A stretch of DNA of 64,000 nt from contig CM059572.1 in NCBI GenBank assembly GCA_030386875.1, forward strand, positions 39,181,732-39,245,731, written 5' to 3'. A program made the translations under genes and the position numbers. Positions 12,235 to 24,900 of the stretch are shown piece after piece. The stretch's first letter is position 1, and each line of letters begins with the position of its first letter. Under the pieces are notes generated by a model that was not told where the DNA came from, did no database searches, and was given only the letters and a program-made list of their open reading frames with translations. The DNA comes from Morinoia aosen (lineage: Eukaryota > Arthropoda > Malacostraca > Amphipoda > Talitridae).

Positions 12235-14070
12235 ACTGTTTTAACGAGCTCGCTAATACTGTCTTGAGTTCACTGAGATGTGCACCATGCAATTTATACC
12301 CATTCATCCATGCATTTTCATTGAAGTGAGTTGGAATTTATGCAAACTTCTTGAAAGCAAGAGGACGTTTGGAATATTCAACATGCCTGCTGAATATCAA
12401 TGGTGAGTGTGCTGAGCTCAAATGCTCTGAATTTAAACATGGAGTATGCTGTGAGAGCAGAAAAGCGAGGCTGCTGCTGCTACTCCAGGAAAATCACGGA
12501 ACATTGTTCAGCAATGCGCACCTCGATGCCGCAAGTCTGCATGAATTACAGCAATCCGTCTGGCGTGCAGCGGGCTGAATACGGCATGGATTTGGTGCAC
12601 CGAAGAATGGGGAGGGAACTAAACCCTCAATGGATTTGATAGCTGCTGACCGAACTCAACTGTGTCCGTCTGTTTCTTTATCGGGATGAATGAAGCATTC
12701 AGTTCATCAGGGCCTGAGTGATGTATTAATTGAACAGCCAGCTAGAGATTGAGAGGATTTTTGCTTTTAAATCTTCATTTATTGAGCGTCACTCTGAAAG
12801 CTAGAGATGTGATTCTATTATTTGAATACTTTCAGTAGAGAGAGAGTTGGCATGCATGCATGGTCTTAGTCTGTAGAGTAGAGAACTTCATGAACAAATT
12901 TCCTCAGGGTGTGTGCGAAAGTGTTATTTTTTGAGATGCTTTGGAACTTGCCGTACCTCGGGAGAGCTCTTGCAGCCACATCATTCCACTTCCTCTTTTC
13001 TATCCTTTTTGGGAGAGGTCGGCTGATTTTGCCGTGAAGTTCCTGGGGCGCAAACTTCAGGTAATTTTCAGTGAAGGCAGACACTTTAAAAGCACCAGTG
13101 GGATTTTCCTACTTCACGGATTTATGAAAAAAATTTTTCTTTGTCTTAATGAATTTAGCGCTCTTGATGAATAAGTAGCTTCATCCACCCTCTGGAGGAG
13201 GCAGTCGCCTAAGGTTCGTTTTCAAACAGCAAATTTATTGATCAATAATAGTATATTTGATACGCGATCATCGCCGTGTCACGTACTACGGGAATCCATC
13301 GTGGTTTTGTAATTAATCACTTTATCAAACCTCTGATGCACAAAAAATTAACGAGTCGAATTCGTGAAGCGATGTAATTTTCTTCATTCAGCCTCTTGTC
13401 TTTTTGGATAACTGACTTGTTATTACTGCACAACAGATTATGCTGACAGCCGCATCAATGCTTTTTCTAAGGGACGTTCCCTTGGAATTAAATGAGTGCA
13501 TTGCTGTTAAAGACTCGCAGCCTAAAGTGACATCATCTCTGTGAAATTTTGGTCTTTAAATTATTTTATCGAGTTCACTGACGTAATAATATAAGCAGAG
13601 ATACTTTCATAGCATTACTGAGTTGAACATACTTTCTTCATGATCAGAGGACACAAACAAATATACTCGCGTGTACATTTTCCTTTTATTTTTTTAATTT
13701 TCCATGTATTTCTAATAAGATTTGAGCTGAAAGAACGATCTCAAAATATTAATTCTTACGTGTCTCCTAATGCCATTCATTTCAGAGGGTTCACTTGTAT
13801 TGGATGGTTGACTCGAGCGAGGAAAAATTTCGGCCTGCCGAAATCCACTGCATGATACAGTTGTTGGTTGGTTGGTCCGTCTTTCTGTCGTGCTGTTAAA
13901 GGGGGTTCACTTCAAGATTTCAATTTTTTTCATCCGATTCGTTTGAAATGTGGCCAGTGTATGTATTTGTTGAAAAAAACCATAGATTACTTAGGTAACT
14001 TCTTCGATTTGGGCCTTATTTTTTTTTAAATACGAAAATTAGTGTTTTGGTACATTATTATGGATATTTC
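12235..14070. other. Non-coding, nothing recognised
   Basis: Short open frames only. A cysteine-rich stretch at 12351-12578 and a 77-codon frame at 12941-13174 have no recognisable domain or splice context. Confidence 0.5.
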
Positions 14071-14370
14071 AAAGGAATAGAAGTCATTGAGTTTTTATGC
14101 TAGAACAAAACCATAGATAGTTTTAGAATCCTTGGAGCAGTTCTAAAAAAACAACGGTTGAAAATTTTTACATTAGTAATTTTTCGTTTTTTATAAGCGA
14201 TATTTGATCACTAACTCAAATATACACTAATTTTGGGTTTTGACCTTGATAAAAAAAGTCATTTGTACAATTGGTAAATTTTCTACCATAATTTTGTTAT
14301 AAATGTTCCAAGGACTCTAAAACTGTCTTTGTTTTTGTTCTAGCATAAAAACTCAGTGACTTCTATTTTG
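14071..14370. repeat. Foldback (long inverted repeat)
   Basis: The segment 14076-14137, containing 'atgctagaacaaaaccatag', recurs as its reverse complement at 14306-14367 ('gttttagagtccttgg' on the other strand). Similarity continues inward for about 50 more bases on each side, leaving a short centre near 14200-14250. A third, direct copy of the arm lies at 14709-14772. Probably a non-autonomous foldback element or MITE family; no target duplication was resolved. Confidence 0.7.
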
Positions 14371-14708
14371 AATGTTGACAAATAAGGGTTTGTTAGTAAT
14401 AAGACCTAAATAAATTTTTACCTGAAGTTTAATATAATGGACAATTTATGTAATTGAATGCTGTTTTCATTTTTATGTCGATAATCTCCATGCGTTACTT
14501 CATATTCACACTGTGATATGTAATTTACAAAAAAAACACAAAAAAATTCTTTTTTATGCAAATTATTAACTTTTTTTAGTCTGATTCTCATGAAACTTGA
14601 CTATTATATGTAATTTTTACAAAGGAAACACAATTTATTCCATCAATTTTTTTAGATTCAGGCCTGAGTTTCTTGAAAAATTAGACATATTGTTTTTTTT
14701 ATTGAAAC

Positions 14709-14772
14709 TTCAAAGGAATAGAACTAATTGAGTTTTCATGCTAGAACAAAAACAAAGACAGTTTTAGATATT
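14709..14772 (+). repeat. Third copy of the foldback arm
   Basis: Reads 'aaaggaatagaactaattg', 'catgctagaacaaaaacaaa' and 'gacagttttagat', in the same orientation as the left arm at 14076. A 25-bp block starting 'catcacctaaggatcc' occurs at 14777 and again at 14944, suggesting a local duplication in the same neighbourhood. Confidence 0.65.
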
Positions 14773-14969
14773 TCAAATTTCATCACCTAAGGATCCTTTT
14801 TCAACTTTTCTAACTAAAGTACGGTAGACAATTTTCCATTTCCATGAAATCGAAAATTCATGATTTTTGGTCCCCTTACACCCCCCTGGTGGGGTGGGGG
14901 TTCTAGCGTCCGTAGCGCCATAAAATTTCAGGGCACAATAACCCATCACCTAAGGATCCTTTTTCAACA

Positions 14970-16315
14970 AACAAAAAAAATGAACCCAGGTGGCCCGCGC
15001 GGGTCAAATTTTGCCCGGTGACCCCCTAAAGGGTTTACGTAGAGGGAATATTGCCACTATACGGGGATGTGCTTAAAGACCGTATCCGTGATACGACCTG
15101 ATCACATGATTTACGAGCTTCATCGAAAATTATCAAATCCCGTCATATTTAACGGGCCGTGTTTACTATTCTATACATATAGTTGAAGCAATTCGTGGAC
15201 GAATAAATCCTAAAGGCATGTCAATTAAATTGGCACTGAATTTGATGGCGTATTTCAACGCACTGAGTGGTCCTACTTAATCAAAGAGAATGAAGCGCTG
15301 GACCGAGTCTTTTGATCGTAATTATGACATAAATTTCACAATTTTGAAGCCTTCCACATACAATTTGAAAATTTAGGAGTGGAATTATTTCTGCATTATT
15401 ATTGTTGGCTTATTCGATTATTCCTCAAAAATTATGTTTGTAATGTTCGACAATACGCCGAAATGCAGTGTTCCCGTCGGTCAAATCGGTTTTAGCTCTT
15501 GACCGAATAAAGAGACGAAGTTCCGTCATTTGCGGTAATGTTTGTTAGAAATCTCGGTCCGCCCAAAGCTGATTTGCAAATTACTGAACTACCGCAGTAT
15601 TTATATAAATGCAAACGAGACGGCAATGTTTCAGTGACCTCTATTGGCACTTTCTATGAGAAACCTCTGAACTAGATGGGTCATGGTCGGTGTTGAAAAA
15701 TCTGTTCAAAGCGATTGTTGCTCTAGCTCATTATAGAAAGTGTATCTTGTAGAGAAACTCGGAACCCTTTAACGAAACCGAGTTTGTGTTGGTTTCATTT
15801 CATATTAATGATAAGTTGGATGCCTCGTCAAGAAACCCGCACATTTTAGCTGTGCAATGGGGAGAGCAGAAATTGAAGAACAGATAATTGCACGAGGACC
15901 GTCCAGTCTAACTCAGTCACCAAACTTCTCGCCTCTCCTCGGTCATGCCGTCAATCCAAGTTAAGGAGCTACACAATGAATCCAATATTTTACTTGACTT
16001 TTTTTTTGTAAATCATTTGTTAAAGTTTGAACTTCGCTATAAATTTTGTGTTTATGTGAAGACTTCTGGTGCAGTGAGCTCAATAAAGCTGAAAGTTTTT
16101 TGTCTGACAATTTCTATTGACCTTATTGAGATGACTCCTCGTACGGGCCAGGAAATGGGGCCAGCTTGGCAGGTATATGGTCTAAAACCTGGCTAAAAAG
16201 TTCAACAGTTCACTTGAAGTGATTCATCAGCAGAGACGGAATTGGAAAAATTTACTCTAGCTTTGTGAAAGTAAGATGTATTTTGCAATACAAAGGTATA
16301 GTTTTCTTCAAAGCA
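14970..16315. other. Non-coding, nothing recognised
   Basis: No domain, repeat register or RNA gene seen. Open frames such as 15945-16196 are isolated and have no splice context. Confidence 0.45.
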
Positions 16316-16317
16316 CT

Positions 16318-16840
16318 TCTAGGGGAATATGCGAGGTCCCATGCTAAAGGTTAGGTAAGCCTTCTTTGTGTTGAAATAGATGAGATTCTTGTTTTATTTC
16401 TGACATAATTTCTCGATTCACTGCTGTCCTGTTTTGCAGCACCTACTACTTTCTTCTTCAACTTCTATCTTGTTTGTTTCATGAACTTCTTCCTCAACTT
16501 ACTGTTCCTATGTACCACGGTAGAGAAAACAAGGTAGGGTCATTTTTATGGGAGAAAATACAACTCCTATTGTTCGGCTAGCCAATAGAAAGATTTATTT
16601 CAAATAAACTTCATGACGTCCCCAAAATACCATGTCGTTAGGCCAATAGTGGAGCCAGATTTTGGGGTGGCAGTGCTACCAGATGTAACATGAGCGCTGT
16701 TATTGGTCCGTTGCCGTGACGTCAGCAAAACCACGCCGTCAACGAAAAAGACTGGTTTGAATCTACCTTGTTTCCTCTACCGTGCTATGTACCTCATACA
16801 TAGATTCTGTTGTCCCTCAAGTTCATTCTAAATACACTGT
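16318..16840 (+). mobile_element. SINE-like dispersed repeat, copy 6, interrupted by a MITE
   Basis: Left part 16318-16515 carries 'aaaggttaggtaagccttc', 'cgattcactgctgtcctg' and 'cttactgttcctatg'. The right part resumes at 16785 with 'ctatgtacctcatacatag' and then fades. The interruption is the element at 16516-16784. Confidence 0.75.
16516..16784. mobile_element. hAT-type MITE, 269 bp, with 22-bp TIRs and 8-bp TSD
   Basis: Starts CACGGTAGAGAAAACAAGG and ends with the reverse complement of the same 22-bp sequence (one mismatch), ending CTCTACCGTG. It is flanked by the perfect 8-bp duplication CTATGTAC at 16508-16515 and 16785-16792. An 8-bp duplication with short TIRs starting CA is characteristic of hAT transposons. 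There is no transposase coding capacity, so it must be mobilised in trans. It inserted into SINE copy 6. Confidence 0.88.
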
Positions 16841-16844
16841 GGGG

Positions 16845-17470
16845 TTTTATATAACGTTAATCCCACTCACGGCCACATGAGAACATTATATTTTATGAAG
16901 GGAATTTCTTTCGTGATTTTTGGATTCCTGTCATCCCCTGAGTTTCATTTGCGCTATCGCAGGTGTGAACGAAATGCAGTCTTTAGGAAGAGTTTTTTTC
17001 ATCTCTGTTCCTGAATGCTTTTTAGGTAATCTGGGATTTATTTCACTGAGATAAACCGTGACCCTTAGCACTGTATCGAGTTGAGTAAAAGTTTAAACCA
17101 TAAAGCAAATTGTTACATTCTGTTTATTTGTAGAGTTCTCCATCCTGATAATAAAACGATGCAAAAAATGAGAAAGTTTTCAGGTCCCTTAACTTGTTCT
17201 ATCATGCAGACCATACAGATCACATCTGGGGTTTGGTTGATCACATCCTCGCTGTAGCAGAGCGAGATCATCCTATTTGCAGTACTTAATGAGTGAGTGT
17301 TGACAAATTCGTGTTACTGTAATCGTGCTGTGAGATTCTAATGCTTGTGCAATGCTTCGCCAGCAATAGAAGGCACGAAGCCTATCGTTTCATCAATCCA
17401 CTTCCATGAATTGACCTTCGTAATTACTCCATCGTAATGAATAGGTGTTCTTCGAAAAAACCTTGTATTG
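16845..17470. other. Non-coding, nothing recognised
   Basis: AT-rich intronic-type sequence between SINE copy 6 and the degenerate edge of the 27-bp array. Confidence 0.45.
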
Positions 17471-17499
17471 AAAAATGACGAGCAATGAACTAGTTAGAT

Positions 17500-18785
17500 T
17501 ATTATTTCGCAATTGTTCTTCAGGATTATTTTTACTTAATTATTGTTCTTCTCAATTACTCATGTTCAATTGTTGTTCTGAACTATTCTTGCTCACTTAT
17601 TACTTTGAATTATTTTTGCTCAATTATTTTTCGAAATTACTCTTGTTCAATTATTGTTCTGAATTATTCTTGGTCAATTATTTTTTTTCTGAATTACTCT
17701 TGCTCAATTGCTCGTCTGGTTCACTCTTATTCAATTGCTCGTCTGGTTCACTCATATTCAATTGCTCGTCTGGTTCACTTATATTCAATTGCTCGTCTGG
17801 TTCACTCTTATTCAATTGCTCGTCTGGTTCACTCTTATTCAATTGCTCGTCTGGTTCACTCTTATTCAATTGCTCGTCTGGTTCACTCTTATTCAATTGC
17901 TCGTCTGGTTCACTTATATTCAATTGCTCGTCTGGTTCACTCTTATTCAATTGCTCGTCTGGTTCACTTATATTCAATTGCTCGTCTGGTTCACTCATAT
18001 TCAATTGCTCGTCTGGTTCACTCTTATTCAATTGCTCGTCTGGTTCACTCTTATTCAATTGCTCGTCTGGTTCACTCTTATTCAATTGCTCGTCTGGTTC
18101 ACTCTTATTCAATTTCTCGTCTGGTTCACTCTTATTCAATTGCTCGTCTGGTTCACTTATATTCAATTGCTCGTCTGGTTCACTCTTATTCAATTGCTCG
18201 TCTGGTTCACTCTTATTCAATTGCTCGTCTGGTTCACTCATATTCAATTGCTCGTCTGGTTCGCTCTTACTCAATTGCTCGTCTGGTTCGCTCTTACTCA
18301 ATTGCTCGTCTGGTTCACTCTTATTCAATTGCTCGTCTGGTTCACTTATATTCAATTGCTCGTCTGGTTCACTATTATTCAATTGCTCGTCTGGTTCACT
18401 TTTATTCAATTGCTCGTCTGGTTCACTCTTATTCAATTGCTCGTCTGGTTCACTCTTATTCAATTGCTCGTCTGGTTCACTCTTATTCAATTGCTTGTCT
18501 GGTTCACTCTTATTCAATTGCTCGTCTGGTTCACTCTGATTCAATTGCTCGTCTGGTTCACTCTGATTCAATTGCTCGTCTGGTTCACTCTGATTCAATT
18601 GCTCGTCTGGTTCACTCTGATTCAATTGCTCGTTCGGTTCACTCTTATTAAATTGCTCGCCTGGTTCACTCTTATTCAATTGCTCGTCTGGTTCACTCTT
18701 ATTCAATTGCTCGTCTGGTTCACTCTTATTCAATTACTCGTGTGGTTCACTCTTATTTAATTGCTCGTCTGGTTCACTCTTATTC
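17500..18785. repeat. 27-bp minisatellite array, about 40 copies, with a degenerate left edge
   Basis: Unit 'ttcaattgctcgtctggttc' plus 'actctta' (27 bp) repeats in register from about 17700 to 18785. Units from 17500 to 17700 are diverged and of irregular length, as expected at an array edge. The length is divisible by 3, so both strands stay open for about 350 codons (for example NKSEPDEQL on the minus strand), with no sign of a gene. The array ends about 60 bp before the Ig3 exon acceptor, so copy-number change would alter the distance from upstream intron signals to that exon. Confidence 0.96.
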
Positions 18786-18846
18786 AATTGTCCTCCATAA
18801 TTATTGAGTGTGCAGTAACTCACTGAGATGCAACTGCTGCGCGCAG

Positions 18847-18964
18847 ACCGTGGCGGTGTGACGCTGCCGCGCATACGAGACGCGCCGCCGAGTGCGGTGG
18901 CCTCGTTGTCGTCCCCCAGCACCCTGCTCTGCGCTGCGGAGGGCAACCCGCCGCCGCACGTCAG
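18847..18964 (+). CDS. Dscam: Dscam exon: Ig3, first half
   Basis: The acceptor follows 'ctgctgcgcgcag'; the exon enters in phase 1 and leaves in phase 2 at 'cacgtcag|gtgggt'. It encodes the A-B-C strand part with S-T-L-L-C-A-A-E-G-N-P-P-P-H-V, whose Cys and NPPP turn match Dscam Ig3 (LLCPAQGxPxP in flies). The next exon supplies the Trp. This is the first exon found in the window. The start is the weakest border: an alternative acceptor 19 bp upstream ('actgag|atgcaa') also keeps the frame. Confidence 0.82.
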
Positions 18965-21900
18965 GTGGGTCGGAGCTGCTCCTGTAGCTTCACTACTTGT
19001 AGTCAACGCTTTAGTGCGGTATTTCTACGAAAATCCAACGTTTGTTTGTTGCGGTTTTGATGCGAAAATTGCACTGTTGTTCTGTTGATGGTTTGTAAGA
19101 AACTGATCTGATGCTCATTATGACCTGGTTGTTGCTGTGGCAATGCTCACAATGACCTGATTGTTGCTCTGGCAATGCTCACAATGACCTGATTGTTGCT
19201 CTGGCAATGCGTAATTGATCCGATTATTGCTTCGCTAATGCTCAATTTTTCTGGTTTTCGCGCTACTAATGCTAAAAGGGAACTGGTCGTTGCTTTGATA
19301 TTGGTAGGAATAAACTAATCAACGCGTGCTGAAAAATTCTATTTCCTGATGACGCACAGTGTATTTTGTCGAATTATATTTGCTAGATCTTGTCAGTTAA
19401 CTGTGCGATACTCTGTGGTAGAGGCCGGTAATTTCGGTGTGGATATTATGGGTGATATTTTGCTTCATGTATGCAATTATAAAGTTAATCTCATCAATTG
19501 ATCACAAAATTCATAAATTATTTGATATTTCAAATGTTATTTTTCGATGATCTTTTGCGAAATTTAGGGAATAGTTACATTACTTTTGTTTTTTGATATG
19601 CTTCACATTTCATAAAATTGGAGTAAATTTTTCGGATAAATGTTGATGCTTCGAATGGTTGATGCTTTACAAAATATTTGACAGCGACATAACGCTTTCG
19701 TAAATATATGAGTAGATGTAACAGGCTGATTCACATGAAAATTCACTATTTTCCAAACTGACCTAAAAATATTCTGCTTCGATTAATCAGCAACATAAAC
19801 AAGCGAGATGATTGCAGGGGATGCTTAAAAATCTTACTATCTATTCAGAATTTGAACTCAAAGTTAACATGCTAAAACGTAAACGTTTTTTTTTTAACCA
19901 GAATCGCTTTGTAGCGAGTAGAGTAGCTCTCGACAGATTAATTAAGAAATACCAACCAGAATAATTCGATCATGAAAATGGGTCAAATTTAATTGGCCAG
20001 CAAATCGCCCTGACCTCAAAAAGTTTCACAAGCATCTCATTTCGCATGACATTGCTCAAGAGATCTGTAACTTTTAAGCTATTTATTTGAATATTTTCTG
20101 AAACTCAAACTAATACCTGTACGTATTTGTTTTGCGCCAATCGTCTATTTCGAGTGCTGTGTAACAAACAACCATTACATATTACAGAAAATATTGTTGC
20201 TCTCGAGGAACTGAGCTCAGGAATAATAGCAAGCGTCCATGAAAATGAATTCTAAACGAGTTTAGTCAGAATGCCCTGATAGCCACAAAATCTGTTTTAT
20301 TTATTTCATTTAGCTGTAGCATTCTTTCGAAATTTTGATACAGTAGTACATCAACTGTAGCTTTGTAGTTCCTTTTTACCAAAAATATATAGCTTTTATG
20401 GAGGCAACCCAAGTATCTGTCAAAACGATGACACTTATATCATTAGACATTCCTCATCGTAATTAAGCTATACCCAAGTAAATTTGAATAAATTGTATTT
20501 ATACATTCAGTTCGTTTTTTCTCGAAGAAATTTTATGTAGGGAACGAACGAGCAGCGTACAGTGTTTTTTATCTGAAGCTATAAGTTTTCCCAGTTCAAG
20601 CTGTTGGCCATAAAACCGACATTTGCATTGTGGTCTCATAAATTGTAGGAAGCAATACGCTGTAGCCTAAAGACTGAGCGATTTTATTGCATCTGGCTCC
20701 AGGATAGGGAAACTGTTGAGCTTATTGCTGTGGAGGCGGGAGTAAAATTACTCACCACAAGGTAAGGCAAGCGAAGATGGAAGGTTATTCAGGCATGCAG
20801 AGGCTCGTAGCACCATGTGACGAAACTGCCCAGTGAGAACAAGCAATTGGCGCTTGTTCGACAACTAAATTTTTTAGACTTGTGGCTTTATATTACTTCG
20901 TTTTGTTACACACGATATGATAAACGTTTTGAAAATCTGGTATCATTTTGCATGAGATTGTGTGGGTCCATCTTTTCTGAACTACGAAGCGCTCTGTGCG
21001 AACAAGTTATTGCGCAAATAAGCTAATGTTCGCTTGTCATGTATGTAGCTAGAGAAGATTGATATAGATCTATCAATTGAATAGCCCTCTGATCAAATTA
21101 AAATGGGTTAATTTTTCGTATTAAAATCATCAGTAAAGTTTTGCCTCGAAGTACTGTTTTCATTAACAACACTCGATCGCTAGTGTGGCGTAGCTTGAAC
21201 GGTACAGGCACCTATTTACTCCGGGTAATTTTGGTTGCAAAATTTGTCCACAAAATTTTCTATTCATGAGACCATCCTATTCATGAGATTATAATACAGT
21301 ATGTATTACTAATGACAAGGATTTTTTAATGAACTGTCTTCAAGCCAAGCGCCGTCACCGTCATTGTGTTCACGATAAAACGAACAAACGACCACACTTT
21401 CGGAACAACTGTGATGGTGGGGATCTTTTTATACAGCATGGTCTTCTGAATATTGAGATCGCACATCTTCTAAATAAAACGGAACTCACGAAAAGCTACC
21501 AAGATATTCAAGAAATCCGCATCGTGAGCCAAGGCTCGAATTTAATTCAGTGAGCAGAGCGGAATACTGGCTGGCCAATAAAAACATTGAAGTGCCATAA
21601 GGACCTCCAGCGACGCTGACTCGAAAGCTTCCGGATGGATATTAAGCCGTCCTCAGCCTCAACACGAAATGAGGGTTAAGCCTCCGTGAAATCTTTCAAA
21701 TATGAATCGGCGTCCCACGGATTCCCATTCAGGACGAGTTACAGCTCAGTACTCTCGCAATCAGCGGCAAATGCTTTACTTCCCTTTGAAGGTCTAATTT
21801 AACATTTATAGAAACCTCGATTATGAGTTAATATTAAAAGAACGCGTACACATATTGCTGTACTCGGTTGGTGCTTACAAGATTGGTGTGATAACGCTCT

Positions 21901-24900
21901 AAATAGCATCGAATCTACTCTAATTTTTGTTTTAATCTCATTTTTTTAGCACTGATGGAAAAATTTTCCCATCACAAAGTCATGACCATTTTCTTTATCG
22001 ATCACAGTGTACTTCTATCACTTCTTCGTTCCTAATCACTAGTTTCATCTTATCGATATGTTAACCATATATTTCCTGAAGCCAGTTTGGTAAAGTAAGC
22101 CTGTAGAAATATGTATTTTGGCTTTCTCTAGACTGCACTTCTCTAGTTTGTCGACACAATTTTTTCCATTATTTTCACAAGTCATTGCGGAAAGTATAAA
22201 TAATGAACTCCATAAGATTTCATTATGGCTTCAAGCTAATAAAATAAGCCTCAACATCGATAAAACAAAATATATTACATTCTCATACAAGAAAAATATA
22301 TCTCTCCCACGCATAAAAATTGGCGATGGTGAAATCGAAGAAACCAACTCAAGAAATTTTCTGGGCATCATAATAGACAACCATTTGACCTTTAAAGAGT
22401 TTAGTATTAGTTCTTTTCTCATATTAGTTCTAAATTATCAAAATCCATCGGAATCCTGAATCTATACTATAGTAAGAGCCGCGTCCGTCCGTCCATCGGT
22501 CTGTCCGAAGCCAGCCTGTAGTGTGTGATGAGCGAATCTGTGATACAAGCTCCAGCCCTATATATTCTGATGGGCTGTGTACACGTGGCCTTATTAATTC
22601 TCGAGTGCATGTATTTTTTAATTTCTTACGGCCTTTCTCTCATTTCAACCTCATTTTATTTCAAATAAAAGGGGTGGACTAGTAAGGTTAAAAATTACCT
22701 GCCTGAAACAGCTATACGAATGCTCTACCGAACGCTCATTTCACCATACCTGCAATACGGAATAGAAGCATGGCACGGAACTGATAAAAATAAAACCAAT
22801 ATAATTTTTACTCAGCAAAAACGAGCCATCTTAGCGGTAAAGAATCTAGAATATAATGCTCTCCCACAAATGATTCATTCTAAAATTTACAGCCCCTCAG
22901 GGGGATACAACTATTGTATCTATGGGAATTAGCGCTCCCAGGGGGACTATGTAAGGGCCTGAGCTAAAGGTTAGGTAGGCTTTCTTTTTGTTAAAATAGA
23001 ATAGCTTTTTGTTTTGTTACGGACCATCTTTTTTCGGTTCACTGCTGTCCTGTTTTTCAGCACCTACTACTTTCTTCTTCAACTTTTTCTTGTTTCATGA
23101 TCTTATTTCTTAGCTTTCTGTTTCTGTGCCTTTTCTGCATAGATTCTGCGTTTCCTTAAAACTCCATACTAAATGGTGCCTTCTTCCTTCCTCTCTTTGG
23201 ATAGCCTTTGTTGCGGATAGGGAGGCTTAAACTAACTAATAATCTAATCTGATAAAAAATTTACAAATACTTAAACTTTCGGATCTCTACAAACTCTCCA
23301 TTTGCAATTTCATTTACTAAACATTAACAACTGATGGCGACAATAGCCTAAAATAATTATTAACTGCAAAAACTGGTCATCATGACCATCTAACCCGAAA
23401 TAGAAGTAAATTCGTGCTTCATTATTATTCAAAGGCCCGATCGCAACACAGTATCCTCTTCGTTGGAACTAAAACTTGGAACTCAATACCTGCGGAGATC
23501 GGTGGTAGTATTTCTTACAAGTATTCAAAAGAAATCTTGTCTCACTTCCTATCGAAATATTAGTCGTGTAAGATCACCAAGTCAAATCTTGTCTCCTACA
23601 TGACCGTTTCCAATAATGTAATTTGCCATGGGTAATATCGCCGATCTTCAGTCTACTGTTAAATCGTTTATCGAATGTACTGTTGAATATGGTCCATATG
23701 AACTATATTGTAAAATGAAATATTGATTTCGAGTAAATTATCTCACTGAAAAGTCTAATGCGAAACTGGGTTAAGTGACTTAGGTTAAACATTATTGAAC
23801 ACCTTAGAATAACGTGATGGTAGGATGCCCCAGAAGTCGCTGAACTTAATCGGGCCCACAGGTAGCTATATTCATATTTGACCATTGTACTAGACTTAAG
23901 AAACATTCTACCTCTGTATCTCCTGTGGTAAATAAATTGTTTGTTTAAAATTTGATCTAACCATTTCACAAGATCGACCACTTTCTCTTCCGTCGCTTAC
24001 CTCAATTGCAAAGCTATGTATTAAAACCTGCTTATTTAGCATGCTGAGAGACCCTGTGAAATTTTAACGTAGAAATTTACGCTACGAAACATTTAGCTAA
24101 ATTTAGTGTTGAAATTTGAATACTTTCTATAACACTATCGGTGCTTACAGAACGCGTTTTCGCTGGAAAACAAGGCCCTGGAAAGGTATAAGAAGAATAC
24201 CAAAATTCCTTATAGTCATTTTTGCATGCTGTGAGAACAATTTTATTGAAAAAATCAAATCTTGATCTAATTTTTTTAATTAGGAATGAAATATTTGTTA
24301 ATTTTGATTACGGACGTCGTGACACGCTCACATCTCTCAGCGATTTGTGCGAATATGAAACTTGTTCCGGTCAAAGCCGTGGTATACCGCTAGCCTCTTT
24401 CCTAATATATCTGACTTTAACAAAAAATTTCTTCTTCTTCCTACTGGTCTTCTCAGAGGGATATGACTATTATATTTATGGGAATTGTCATTCCATGTCG
24501 AAAATAAGTTTCCGTGCTGGGAGTTCGGTTGGCCTTCATTTTGTTCAACTAGAACAAGTTTTTGTTTTGTTAACGCCTAGCTTTTCTTGATTCACTATAC
24601 CGTCCTGTTTTTCCGCCTCTGACTCTCTTCTTCAACTTTAACCTTCTTACCGAACTTTTCTCAACTTACTCTTTCCATACATAATGAATCTCAAGTGAGA
24701 ACATACCTTGTGGATAGATTGTGCGTTCATTCAACCTCATACTAAATGGTTTCTTAATCCATCTTCTATTTAGGACACCTTCATTGTGGTTAGGGAGGTT
24801 GAAATTAGCTTATAACTTAACACGTTGCTTGCGATACGACCCACCGGTGGGTCGTAGTTAGGTTTTTCCTGCTGCGAAACGACCCATCGATGGGTCGTTT

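Noticed and set aside
12351..12639. Cysteine-containing small frames that loosely resemble an Ig or secreted peptide
   Set aside because: No Trp/Cys spacing, no splice phases matching the gene and no signal peptide.
17475..18760. Overlapping ~350-codon frames on both strands in the 27-bp array
   Set aside because: Three + frames and one minus frame are all open at once, which is a repeat effect and not coding evidence.
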